This document shows positions 11,670 to 22,600 of a stretch of 64,000 nucleotides of DNA, piece by piece (the first letter of the stretch is position 1; each line of letters starts with the position of its first letter). The stretch comes from Thalassia testudinum (taxonomy: Eukaryota; Streptophyta; Magnoliopsida; Alismatales; Hydrocharitaceae): NCBI GenBank assembly GCA_037157565.1, contig JAZHRO010000024.1, forward strand, positions 18,110,501-18,174,500. The letters are read 5' to 3'. The notes beneath the pieces are model-generated. The model searched no databases. It had not been told where the DNA came from and worked only from the letters and a program-made list of their open reading frames with translations. The position numbers and the translations under genes were made by a program.

Positions 11670-12484
11670 TGGGTTGCAGCGACCAGGGGGTGTTCCTGCG
11701 ACGGCTGACGACGCAGGGCACCCCCGGTTGACTTGCCAGCCCCTCCCCCTCACCCTGCGCGGCGCCATGCTCCGCGCAAGGTCGCCGGAGCATGGTGCTG
11801 GCAGGTTTTGGCAGGAGGGACCTGAATACAAAGAACGAAGGAGAGTTAGGGGCAGAAATGTGAGGGTTCAAAAGTTGAGGGTCAAAAAGTAAATATATGA
11901 GGACCAAAGTGCAAAGTTGGTCAAGAAGGTTTCTTCTTAGGCTCAAGTTTTTATACATGACTAATTAGGACCTAAGGAATTTGATGGTGAATTTTATTTC
12001 TAGATTAAACCTTCTTTGACCGGTCAATTTATGTAAAAACCCAAATTAAGTTATTAATTGGGCATGGTTCTCAATGTAGGTCAAAATGGGTTCTGAAGGC
12101 CAAATTGAAGGTTCTAAACCCTAGAGATTATTTTTCTATGAATTTTAGAGGGTTTATTCTATTTTTACTTTGCCTCGAACCTTGTGAATTGAAGTGGGTT
12201 TGCTTTAGGGTTACAGATTATCATTTAGTTCCTTGGAATTGCTGTAGCCCTTATCAGATCATCCCACTTTCCTTCTCATTCGGTTTGTTTGACCTGTGTT
12301 TGGACCCTGAATTACCCTGTATGCAGATTATACTGGTAAAATTATATTTTTACCCCTTATGACTTGTTTTCTCCTTAAACTCAGAATTCTCTGAGTTAAG
12401 CCTTTCCTTGAGTTATGTAGGAGCTTTTATTCTTTGTATTGGGTCAAAATGAGCTAGTTATGGCTCATGATGAGGTTCTCATCA

Positions 12485-12839
12485 AGCAGCCAGGGTCGGC
12501 GGCTGCAGAGGACGCTGGGCCGAGTAGGGTCCAGTAGAGTTACCACAGCCTTTTGTACCTCTTTTGTTTCTGTTCTAGTGAGTAGTTTTTGTTTCCACTG
12601 TACCTTCTTTACCTGCAGTTCTTGTTATATGATAAATGTTGTTTTACTGTTGTGGTGGTACCTACTGTAGTAGTTTCTTTCCTTACTGCTGTACTTTCTT
12701 ACTGTTAGTTATATTCATGCTGAATGTGGTTTATTTTACTGTCTTTTGGTTACTTCCTCGTTGGACGACTAGGTCTTGGGATTAGTCGAGTCGGTCCGGT
12801 TCTCGTGTCTCGTAGGGACACGGGAACCGGGTCGTTACA
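12485..12839 (+). mobile_element. Element B, 5' LTR, right part
   Basis: This is the rest of the 5' LTR after solo LTR C. It begins with the second AGCAG copy and ends GGGTCGTTACA. It matches 20,190-20,542 with a few changes, including one base of length difference near 12,808. Confidence 0.92.
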
Positions 12840-12842
12840 AGA

Positions 12843-12853
12843 TGGTATCAGAG
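12843..12853 (+). promoter_or_regulatory. Primer binding site of element B
   Basis: TGGTATCAGAG lies 3 nt after the LTR end and matches the usual site for initiator methionine tRNA in plant retrotransposons. The leader continues to the gag start without other features. Confidence 0.9.
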
Positions 12854-13018
12854 TAAGGTCGTCCCGAGAAGTGAATCAACTGACTGGAAAATAACCAATT
12901 CACATGTTTATAGCTAGAGTAGCCACCATAACATGTCTCTTGACATGAGCTCCTAGAAGTTTTGTTAGGTACCGTCTGTTTTGATGTTTCCGTTTTGTTT
13001 CGCGTCTCCTTGCAGGAG

Positions 13019-14281
13019 ATGCCTCGTCGCGGGACTGGCGAGACTGGCCGCGGCCGCAGCCGAGGGCGAGGTCGGCGAGGTGGACGTGCTGTTGTTGACG
13101 TCTCGGTGGACCAGCCACCACTCCCTGGCATCCAGGCACAGGACCTCACCAGACTGATACGGGATATTGTACGAGAGGAGCTCCACCCACCGCCCCAAGC
13201 ACCTCCTCCTGGGGTTGCAGAGGGGGAGTCCTCTGTGGGACCACGCGACGGACGCGGCGCTGGACACGAGGGAGGGGATGGGCCCCTGCCACCCCCACCT
13301 TCCTCCGACACTTCTGTACACGAGGCACCTTCGCCTGGAGGTGCACCAGCACCTCCCCTACAGCGCCACTTCGAGCTTTTCGGATAGTTCCGGAAGCTGA
13401 AGCCCCCCTCCTTCAAGGGGGATGAGGACCCGACCGAGGCAGAGGACTGGCTTGAGCAGCTGGAGAAGATCTTCGACACCCTTCGCCCCCCGGTGGAGTG
13501 CCGTGTGGCCTTTGCCACGTACCAGCTGGAGAGTGCGGCACACCGGTGGTGGAGGGCGGTCCGGGGACAGGAGAGGGACGAGCCGATGTGGGACCAGTTC
13601 GTCACCCTCTTCTGCGAGCAGTACTTTCCCCAGACATGGCAGGACCAGAGGAGGCGGGAGTTCCACACTCTCCGCCAAGGGACGATGACCGTGAGCGCGT
13701 ACCGCACGCGTTTCTTGGAGCTGTCCCGCTTTGCAGCGACAGCGGTAGCCACTGAGGAGGAGCGCCTTTGGAGGTTCACCGAGGGGCTCCGGCCTGCGAT
13801 CCGGGGGTATGTCAAACCCCTGAAGCTGCCGACGTTTTCGAGGGTGGTAGAGGCAGCTATGACTTACGAGGAGACCAACCCGTCCGCGCGAGAGACCGAC
13901 GACGGGCGGAAGAGGCCCTTTCAGCCAGACTTCTCACAGGGCCGGCGAGAACGGAGACACGTGACGTCCGCAGGAGAGCCGTCACGTTGTGCAGGGCCAT
14001 CAGTGGCCTTTGGGGGCCCTCGACAGGGGCCAGTCGCCAGCACCGGACCCCCGCCTAGCCGACAGCAGGGACTCACTGAGGGCGGGAGTCGGGTTCCCCT
14101 CTGCTACCAGTGTGGCCAGCCGGGCCACGTCAAGAGGGACTGCCCATCTAGGGCAGGAGGTCAGCAGATACTTCCCGTGCAGAGCATTGGAGGGCGTGCA
14201 GGAGGCCGCGGTTCCCAGGCACGAGGAGGAGGACAGCAGTCACGAGGAGGGTACCGGCCAGCACCTACCCGTCCGACGTAG
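13019..14281 (+). pseudogene. Element B gag (two in-frame TAG codons)
   Basis: Gag forms the virus-like particle and binds element RNA. I start it at ATG 13,019, right after the leader; an upstream ATG at 12,962 in the same frame adds a poorly gag-like stretch. The protein begins with an Arg/Gly-rich segment and a proline-rich region. TAG at 13,385-13,387 then breaks the frame, which resumes at once with the capsid core (FRKLKPPSFKG, AHRWWRAVRG). The zinc knuckle CYQCGQPGHVKRDC (14,102-14,143) is perfect CX2CX4HX4C. A second TAG at 14,279-14,281 separates gag from protease in the same frame. Both TAGs fit former CAG codons. A programmed stop between gag and pol is possible in principle, but the first TAG argues for decay. 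Confidence 0.92.
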
Positions 14282-15739
14282 AGTGTGGCTGCTTCGTCCG
14301 CACCTAGAGCTGAGGGGCGTATCAACGCCCTAACACACAGGGACGCCAGAGCTTCGGGATCCGTGGTAACAGGTATGGTTTCAGTTTCTGGCAGACTCGT
14401 TTACACGCTTTTCGATTCCAACGCTACGCACTCGTTTGTCGCAGCCAGTTTCGCAGTTAGTTTGGACCAGGATTATACACTGTTAGAGAATCCGTTCGTA
14501 ATCAGAGGTCCGAGTGGTCAGCTGTTTGTAGCTGAGGAGGTGTACACGGGTTGCGAGGTCAGCATCGGGGGACATAGCCTGCCAGCTGACCTGATTATGA
14601 TACAGATGGAGGACTTTGGAGTGATTCTGGGGATGGATTGGCTGTCCCCTTACCACGCCTTGGTAGACTGTTTTGAGAGGAAGATTGTCTTCTCCATTCC
14701 GGAGTTGCCTTCTTTCGAGTTTCACGGGCAGCCAGTGGACGGAGGTTTCAGGTGCATTTCGGCACTTCGGGCGGCGAGACTTTTGAGCCAGGGGTGTGAG
14801 GGCTTCCTAGCTTGTGTGGTGGCAGAGCACAGCCCCGTGGCAGACTTCCAGAGCATCCCGGTGGTCAGAGAGTTCTCCGACGTGTTCCCAGACGAGTTAC
14901 CAGGACTACCGCCCGAGCGTGAGATCGAGTTTGAGATCTCACTAGTACCAGGGACCAGCCCCATCTCCACCGCACCATACAGAATGGCACCGCTTGAGCT
15001 GCGAGAGCTCAAGTCCCAGTTGCAGGACCTTTTGGAGAAAGGTTTCGTGAGGCCCAGTGCGTCTCCCTGGGGAGCCCCGGTACTGTTTGTGAAGAAGAAG
15101 GATGGGACCCTACGCCTCTGTGTGGACTACCGACAGCTGAATAGGGTCACCATCAAGAACAGATATCCGCTGCCGAGGATTGACGATTTGTTTGACCAGT
15201 TGCGGGGTGCCACGGTGTTTTCCAAGATCGACTTGAGGTCTGGATACCACCAGTTGAGGATCAGGGAGACCGACGTCTCCAAGACAGCTTTCCGCACCCG
15301 GTACGGACACTACGAGTTTTTGGTCATGCCGTTTGGGCTGACCAATGCCCCCGCTGCTTTCATGGACCTGATGAACCGGGTGTTTAGACCGTACTTGGAC
15401 CAGTTTGTGGTGGTTTTCATAGATGATGTACTCATCTATTCTAGAGATCGGACGCAGCACGGACAGCACTTGCGGATGGTTCTGGACACTCTGAGACGAC
15501 GCAGGTTGTACGCCAAATACAACAAGTGCGAGTTCTGGTTGAGGGAGGTGACCTTTTTGGGTCATGTGATCTTTGGAGACGGCCTGGCGGTGGACCCCGC
15601 CAAGGTCGAGGCAGTGCTCAGGTGGGAGAGACCGCGTTCAGTCACTGAGATTCGCAGTTTCCTGAGACTGGCAGGTTACTACAGACAGTTCATCAGAGGA
15701 TTTTCACAGATTGCGCGTCCTATGACACAGTTGACCTAG
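14282..15739 (+). pseudogene. Element B protease and reverse transcriptase
   Basis: The frame continues from gag without a shift and gives 484 clean codons. The aspartic protease motif at 14,414-14,422 reads D-S-N followed by ATHSF, where the family has D-S-G; loss of this glycine should impair catalysis. The reverse transcriptase (about 15,040-15,735) looks sound: [28 protein letters not shown], and the catalytic box FIDDVLIYS (FIDD at 15,416-15,427). The segment ends at TAG 15,737-15,739 within TQLT-stop-K, at the connection to RNase H. Element A has TAG at exactly the same codon. Confidence 0.93.
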
Positions 15740-16630
15740 AAGTATGTGCCTTTCGCTTGGACAGACGCCTGTGAGGCGTGTTTTCTGGAGCTGAAGGAGA
15801 GGTTGACCTCGGCTCCCGTGCTCACCATCCCTGACAGTAGTGGCGGGTTCGTTGTGTACACGGACGCTTCCTTGCAGGGGTTAGGAGGTGTGCTCATGCA
15901 GAGGGGTCATGTGGTCACTTACGCTTCGCGGCAACTGAAGCCCCATGAGCATACCTACCCTACCCACGATCTAGAGTTGGCAGCTGTTGTCTTCGCGCTG
16001 AAGACATGGAGGCACTACTTGTACGGTGAGACCTTCGAGATTTTTACAGATCACAAGAGCCTCAGATATCTTTTTGGCCAGAAGGAGCTCAACATGAGAC
16101 AGAGACGTTGGTTGGAGCTCCTGAAGGACTACGACTGCAGCATCTCCTACCACCCGAGAAAGGCCAATGTGGTGGCTGACGCCTTGAGCCGTAAGGCGCC
16201 TGCACGCTTGGCCAGTCTACAGTTACAGAGTTGGAGCCTTTTGGAGGAGGTGGGCAGTTGGCGACCTCTAGAGTTACGAGGGTACTGTGGGGCAGTGACG
16301 GTGACACGGCAGACCAGGCCAGAGTTGATAGACCGCATCATCACGGGACAGATGGCCGATCCGTACTTGCAGTCTTTGCGCGATAGAGTACTATCAGGGG
16401 ACCCAGGGGACTTCTCTTTCATAGACCAGGTGCTACGCTTGAGGGGACGGTTGTGCGTTCCCAGAGACGAGGAGCTATTGAGAGAGCTCCTGACTGAGGC
16501 ACACGGTTCCAGATTCACCATACATCCCGAAAACATGAAAATGTACCATGACTTGAGACGCGAGTTTTGGTGGAGAGGGATGAAGCGGGATGTGGGTGAG
16601 TTCGTGCAGCAGTGCTTAGTGTGCCAGTAG
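15740..16630 (+). pseudogene. Element B RNase H and integrase zinc domain
   Basis: RNase H (about 15,840-16,195) shows YTDAS, the [10 protein letters not shown] helix, TDHKSL and the terminal DALSRK, all in order. The integrase N-terminal zinc domain follows ([24 protein letters not shown], about 16,510-16,627). The frame ends in TAG at 16,628-16,630, where element A keeps CAG, giving CQQVKAEH. It stays in phase with the preceding and following parts, so one base change explains the break. Confidence 0.92.
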
Positions 16631-17782
16631 GTGAAAGCCGAGCATCAGAGGCCTGCAGGGCTGCTTCAGCCGCTTCCAGTACCAGAATGGAAGTGGGAGA
16701 GCATCACCATGGACTTGGTGGTGGGCTTACCTGTTACCCAGCGAGGACACGACGCAGTCTGGGTAATAGTGGATAGATTGACGAAGACGGCACGATTCTT
16801 GCCGATCCGAGTCACTTTGGGACCAGCACAGTTGGCAGAGAGGTATATCCGTGATGTGGTGCGACTACACGGAGTTCCGCGGGAGATCGTATCCGACCGG
16901 GATACCCGCTTTACGTCCCAGTTTTGGGCTGAGTTTCAGCAGGCTTTGGGGACGAGGTTGAGGTTTAGCACGGCTTACCACCCCCAGACGGACGGACAGT
17001 CGGAACGCACGATACAGACACTTGAGGACCTCTTGCGTGCCTGTGTACTAGACTGGAGGGGCTCTTGGGAGGAGCACCTGCCCCTGGCGGAGTTTGCATA
17101 CAACAACAGTTATCACTCGAGCATCGGCATGGCTCCCTACGAGGCTCTGTACGGACGGAAATGCACGGCACCCTTGAGTTGGGTTGAGGTGGGGACCAAG
17201 TGGGAGGTTGGCCCCAGGTTGATCCGGCAGAGTCAGGAGGTAGTTGAGCAGATCCACAGACGACTCCGCACTGTCAGGAGCAGACAGAAGAGCTACGCGG
17301 ATCGCAGACGCAGAGAGGTGCAGTTCGAGGTTGGGGACCACGTCTTCCTTCGTGTTTCTCCCATGAAGGGCTTACAGCGATTTGGGGTGAGAGGGAAGCT
17401 CGCGCCGAGGTTCGTGGGGCCCTTTGAGGTCCTGGAGCGAGTTGGACCCGTTGCTTACAGACTTGCCCTTCCCCCGCAGCTTTCTGGTGTGCACGACGTG
17501 TTCCACGTGTCCAACCTCAGGAAGTACGTAGCCGATCCCAGCCACGTACTGAGTCACGAGAGCGTCGAGGTGAGCGACGACCTGACCTACCCCGAGCGGC
17601 CAGTGCAGATCCTAGACCGAGCCGTCCGCAGGTTGAGACGAAAGCAAGTACCCCTGGTAAAGGTTTTGTGGAGGAGCCAGCGGTACGAGGAGGCTACCTG
17701 GGAGCCTAAGGCGGCAATGCGGGAGCGGTACCCGGAGCTTTTCGCGGGTACGTCTTTTCGGACCGGCTTCGGTCCTCTTTGA
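16631..17782 (+). pseudogene. Element B integrase core and chromodomain
   Basis: The 383-codon frame carries the integrase catalytic core with all three acids: MDLVVGLP near 16,710, SDRDTRF near 16,890 and the Glu in GQSERTIQ near 17,000. The DNA-binding C-terminal part ([27 protein letters not shown]) is intact. It ends with a chromodomain ([10 protein letters not shown] to YPELF, about 17,590-17,745), which in chromoviruses directs insertion into certain chromatin. This places B in the chromovirus clade, most like Tekay/Del. Without the upstream TAG this part would be functional-looking. Confidence 0.94.
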
Positions 17783-17868
17783 GTTTGTTATGGTTTATTG
17801 GAGATCTTTTTCCCGCACCCTAGTTGGCGCAAGTTTCGGGGACGAAACTTCCTTTGAGTTTGTTATAT
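17783..17868 (+). other. Element B 3' noncoding, unusual polypurine region
   Basis: Contains AGTTTCGGGGACGAAACTT (conserved with A) and then a T-rich stretch up to the LTR. No run of purines touches the LTR start, unlike most elements. Confidence 0.6.
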
Positions 17869-20542
17869 TGTAACGAATGCGTGCCCCAGACGTCTTTTAA
17901 GACGTCTGGGAGGAGGCCCAGATGTCGGTCCAGACGTCTGGGATCACATACAGACGTCTGAACAAACGTCTGGGATCGTTTCCAGACGTCCTGAAATCCG
18001 TTATTTTCGACACACGCGAGTCGCCTGCGCGCCTGAGCGCGCAGACCGCATATTCCCTCTTTTTCTCTCTGCGGCTGCAGGCGGCCTGCCACCTCCTCTC
18101 TCCTCCTCGCGCAGCCTTAAAAGGGCCACGCCTCCCCTCCCGTCTCCACAGTCTCCTCCTTCTTCTCCTTCCTGTGCGCGAGAGCGAGCGGACGCGAGGG
18201 CGGCAGCGACTGCCGCAGCGAGCGCGGAGGTGCGGCGTGCGAGGGCGGAGCTCTGCCGTGAGGGCGAGCTCGCCGGAGCGGCTTGGCCGGCTGGCGGAGG
18301 GCGCAGGGGGCGCGGAGCGACGTGGAGAGGGACCTGCTGCGGTCTAAGCAGCAGGAGCACGAGGTGCGACGCGGGCGGCGTCGCAAGCGGAGGCCGAGCA
18401 GGGTCCTGATTCTGGAAAAATTTCCAGAATCAGACGTCTGTGTTGATAGCCAGACGGCAAGGTCGACGTCTGTAAGATCATACAGACGTCTGAAAGGTGA
18501 GTTTTCCGCCTTCTTCTTCCTTCTTGTCGACTGACCGTACTGAGGGAGGGGGGTTGGCTGTGCGCAGGTTCGCTGACTTGCCATCCTTTGCGAATCAGAC
18601 GTCTGGAAGTTGTACCAGACGGCGGGAGTGACCTCCAGACGTCCGGAGGGACCATCGGACGTCTGGGATCTAGGGCAGACGTCCCCGCAGACTTCTGGAC
18701 GTCTAGGAAACCACGCTGAACAGGTAATTCTCTGATCCACTTTTTAAGACGTCTGGAAGGAGTTCCAGACGTCTGATTTTGCACAGTATCGTCTTTTTCG
18801 ACCCGTTTAGGGCCCGTTCGGGCTCCGTTTTCCGCGATTCGAGTTGCGTTCTTTTCAGAATTAATTCCTCTACCCGTCTACAGTAGCTATACACTATTTT
18901 GAGACACTCCTTGTGTTTGATCCTTGTGATAGGACCTCGTTCGGTTGCAGTCTTGAGAGCCGCGGAGGCACGCGGGATTCCCGATCACGCCCCCATTACT
19001 CCCGTTGTACCTGGTAGAGTGGCTTTAAGTATTAATAAAATCTGTTAAAGTATGAAACCATAACTAGAACCTAGGACATTGCATCAATCCTAGGAATCAG
19101 AAATATATGGAATGATAGTTCCTAGGTGTTGCATGAATCGTAGGGCCGGAAAACTAAATTGTATGATAGACCCTAGGATATGGCATGAATCCTAGGATGG
19201 AAAAACTAGTGGAATGTATAATACTGCAGTCTTGGAAAAATGGAAAGGAATATATGAAGCTGCCTGTAAATTGAATTCACAGCTGCCTGTTATGAATAAA
19301 GAAACATGATTGGGATCATGGTTTGTAAGAACGTGAAACTGGAAAGTAAGATATAAGATGTTCTGGAACCCTACGGGGAAGTAGGAGTAGAACTCCTGGA
19401 AAGCGAATGGAATAGAATTGGGGAAGTGAGCTGGCCCTTGAGTACGAAGTACCAAGGAGAGCGACTGTCCCCCTGTTTAGTGCAGAGCTGAGCTAGCCGC
19501 CCCAGGGACCCGGGGGTTAGGACTGGCCACTCTGTACCGACTTGTTGGCCCTCGTGTACGTAGTACCGAGGAGAGCTAGTAGTGTTAGGAGAGTACTAGC
19601 TACCCCACGGGCTCCGGGGTTCTGCTAGCCTCCTTCACCGACTTGTTAGGCCCACCAGGGCAAACCAGGGTAGTCAGGCGAGGGTGCGCGGACTGTGGAG
19701 GGGCAAGGCCCCGGTTTGGTTACTGTGGAGGGGTTGGACCCCTGTTACTGAGAGGGCTCTGCCCTGGTTCCGTGCTGTGCTTTGGGCGCACCCGTTAACG
19801 GAAACGACTGACCGCGTGCCAGTGCGGGCTAGCTACCTGTGCGTTTATCGCGCGTGCCGTAGTCACCGTTACATCTGTCAGTGACCTTGGGGTGGTTGAC
19901 TGAGGGTAGGATCACCACGGGGGACTCTCCCGGCCAGGAGAGCATCACGTGCTACTTCTACTTTTGGAAAAGACTGCAATCAAGATCGTTCCCACGAGGA
20001 CATTCGAGATCAAGTAAAGGATCTGAGAAACAAATGAAATAGTGAGAAAAATTGAAAGATGTGAATAAAGGAAGTAATAGAACATAACAGCTACTGTACA
20101 CTCTACTATTGCCTTTAGTTAGTTTGCCACTCTACTCAGCGTTTTGCTGACGTGTTACACTCGTTACCTTTTTCAGGACCAGGTGTTGAGCAGCCAGGGT
20201 CGGCGGCTGCAGAGGACGCTGGGCCGAGTAGGGTCCAGTAGAGTTACCACAGCCTTTTGTACCTCTTTTGTTTCTGTTCTAGTGAGTAGTTTTTGTTTCC
20301 ACTGTACCTTCTTTACCTGCAATTCTTGTTATATGATAAATGTTGTTTTACTGTTGTGGTGGTACCTACTGTAGTAGTTTCTTTCCTTACTGCTGTACTT
20401 TCTTACTGTTAGTTATATTCATACTGAATGTGGTTTATTTTACTGTCTTTTGGTTACTTCCTCGTTGGACGACTAGGTCTTGGGATTAGTCGAGTCGGTC
20501 CGGTTCTCGTGTCTCGTAGGACTCGGGAACCGGGTCGTTACA
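17869..20542 (+). mobile_element. Element B, 3' LTR (intact, 2674 bp)
   Basis: It runs TGTAACGA to TCGTTACA and is uninterrupted, so it serves as the reference for the split 5' copy. It has the TATA-like TTAAAA at 18,117-18,122. A stretch of about 1.3 kb (18,900-20,190) is conserved with element A's LTRs. Confidence 0.95.
17886..18775 (+). repeat. GACGTC palindrome cluster, B 3' LTR
   Basis: By eye I count about 15 GACGTC hexamers in 890 bp, against well under one expected by chance. They sit in three blocks flanking the presumed transcription start; most are CAGACGTCTG or decayed forms such as CAGATGTC. Confidence 0.85.
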
Positions 20543-20547
20543 CCATT
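20543..20547 (+). repeat. Target site duplication of element B (right)
   Basis: CCATT, identical to 7482-7486. It marks the exact B/A boundary. Confidence 0.93.
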
Positions 20548-22172
20548 GTTTTCCACTCGAGTTTCTCTACGTGTCAGTGTTGAATACCTATTGTTTTGAG
20601 CTCCTCTGATGTAAATTAGTCCCTGGTACAGGTTACTAGTCAGTGGCGTGTTTGAGGCCCACGGAGATGACGAGATCTGCGATGCAGGCCCCCATTCCTC
20701 CCATGATACCCTGTAGAGTAGTTTAATTCAATTGTTAATATTTAAATAGGAATGTGCTTGTTTAGAATAATTGGATTGAACTTTAGGATGTGGAATGAAC
20801 CCTAGGGTAGAAATGTATGAGCCTGTTTTGAGCTATACTGTTTACTTAAGTGCATGTTTAAAATAAATTTCTAGCAATGGTATCAGTATAATTATGAGAT
20901 ACTATTTTAGACATGAAAACACGAGCTGCCTGTATGTGATGGAAAATTGAGAATTGGATAGTGTGATCCGGATATTGATAATGAGACAAATATGAGCATG
21001 AACCCCAGGAGAATTAGGAGTATAACTCCTGTGTATGAAAGGAAATCTGGTATGTAGACAGGAACTGAGTTGGCCCTTGTGTACACGGTACCAAGGAGAG
21101 CAACTGTCCCTTTTAGTGTATAGGGGGAGCCAGCCACCCCTTGGGTTGAGACCCAGGGTAGGATGGTCACTCTACACTGACTCCTGTTTAGCCCTTGCGT
21201 ACGTAGTACCGGGGTGTACTACTAGTGTAAGGAGGGAGCTAGCTGCCCCACAGGGCCCAGGGTTAGGACTAGCCAACCTACACCGACTTTTAGGCCCTCT
21301 GGGCAAACCAGGGTAGTCGGATGAGGGTACGCGGACTGTGGAGGGGCGAGTCCCTTATTCTGAAAGGGCAAGGCCCTATACTGTTCCATGCTGTACTTTA
21401 GGCGTATCCGCTAGCGGAAACAATTGACCGCATGCCAGTGCAGGGTAGCTACCCATGAGCTTATCACGTGTGTCGTAGTCACCGCTACGTCGCGACAGTG
21501 ACCTTGGGGTGGTTGACTGGGTGTAGGACTATCGCGGGGGGCTCTCCCAGCCAAGAGAGCACCACATATACCTTCTACTCCACGGAAAAGACTGTAATCA
21601 AGATTGTTCCCACGAGGAACAAGCAAAATCAAGACATACTTGGATCCTTTGTAAAATAAATGAATCAGAAATACATAAATGAGATAAATAGAAATGAGAA
21701 TAGAACCTAGTTACTTGTTTTACTTTACTTACACATAAATAATGTAAATATCACTCTACTCAGCGTTCCCTGACTCTGTCTTTTCGTAACCCTATTCAAG
21801 ATTAGGAGTTGAGCAACCTGAGTTTCTGGCTGCAGAGGGTGTTGGACTCAGCCAAGCCTAGCCGTAGTCGTTTCTTTCCAGCCCTATTTTTTTTATGCTG
21901 CTGTAGTTAGTAATAGACATCTATGTTACTATTCCTGTTACTTTTTGTCTTCTTTTCCGCTGTATTGTTGTGATGGCATGTATTACTTTAATGAGAATTT
22001 TAAATCTGTTGTTCATTTATGTCTCGCTTTTCCTTATGCTTAGTTATATTGCATGTATGAATGTGGTTTATTTCCTACTTTTGGTTATTTCTCGTTGGAT
22101 GACTAAGTCTTGGCATTAGTCGAGGCTAGCCGATTTCGGGTCCTGTAGGGATCTGAGAACCAGGTCGCAACA
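20548..22172 (+). mobile_element. Element A, 3' LTR, right part
   Basis: It continues A's 3' LTR: joining 7486 to 20,548 restores alignment with A's 5' LTR around 350-380. It ends GGTCGCAACA at 22,172. Total A 3' LTR length is 2631 bp. Compared with the 5' copy it differs by about 20% near the right end, so A is much older than B. Confidence 0.88.
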
Positions 22173-22600
22173 CCCAGCCTACCAAAAGTCTTGGCACAGC
22201 AAAGGGAAAAGATACGATAAGATGACCATGACCACCCATGTCCTGACAACGTACGAGTAACCTGGCAGTAGGGGTACTAGGGGCCATTGAGTGCAGATTG
22301 GGGCGCCCCCCCCGATGTTAGAAATAGAGGGAAGGGGCTCCAATGGAGGGGGTATCCTCCCCAAGTGAGGGAGAGAAATCATGTAATACAATGTATCATC
22401 AAAATTATAGTACATAATTGCGAGCTCTGTCCTCCCCCCAGATATCATCCCTTGCGGTGGAACTAGGTCACCAAGCCCTCTTTCTTCTCTGTGTATGCTT
22501 GTAGATTGTTGCTCTACCCTCCTACACGATGATTTATGGCTAAGTAACACCTCCTACACTAACAAATCTCTTAGTGACCTTCCAAGGCTCATCAGATTCA
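22173..22600 (+). mobile_element. Tat-like LTR fragment L1 (host of element A)
   Basis: It aligns along about 430 bp with the LTR at 42,358-42,760: AAAGATACGATAAG, then AATAGAGGGAAGGG, then CCTCCCCCCAGA, then CTCTACCCTCC, then the end region. It is cut at its left edge by element A, so its other half should lie upstream of the window. Its TATA equivalent is mutated. It has no coding potential. Confidence 0.65.

Larger units (their letters stand above)
9812..12484 (-). mobile_element. Element C, solo LTR nested in B's 5' LTR
   Basis: The 2673-bp insertion is defined exactly by comparison with B's intact 3' LTR; it has TG...CA ends and a 5-bp duplication. There is no internal coding region and no second LTR, so it is a solo LTR, probably left by recombination between two LTRs. 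Orientation is minus: a TATAAATA box reads on the minus strand (11,557-11,564), and the U5-like end (minus strand CTCCCTGAGTTCGACCTCGGG, about 9900-9930) resembles the U5 of Athila-like element G near 55,210. Homologous copies are D (38,417-41,071) and E (62,241 to window end). Open frames inside, such as 9889-10,500, are low-complexity and not credible genes. Confidence 0.9.
7487..20542 (+). mobile_element. Element B, full-length chromovirus (Tekay/Del-like Ty3/gypsy)
   Basis: This is a complete LTR retrotransposon: two LTRs of about 2675 bp, primer site, gag-pol with chromodomain, and 5-bp target duplication CCATT. Without the nested solo LTR it measures about 10.4 kb. LTR ends are TGTAACGA and TCGTTACA, an 8-bp inverted repeat. 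I count about 35-40 differences between LTRs, mostly transitions, near 1.4%. With a commonly used plant rate of 1.3e-8 per site per year this gives roughly half a million years, as an order of magnitude. B sits inside the 3' LTR of its older relative A. Four in-frame TAG codons and a changed protease motif suggest it cannot move by itself. Confidence 0.93.

Noticed and set aside
14279..14281. Programmed readthrough of the gag-pol TAG in B
   Set aside because: Possible in some elements, but three other TAGs in the same frame make simple decay more likely; no readthrough context was evident.
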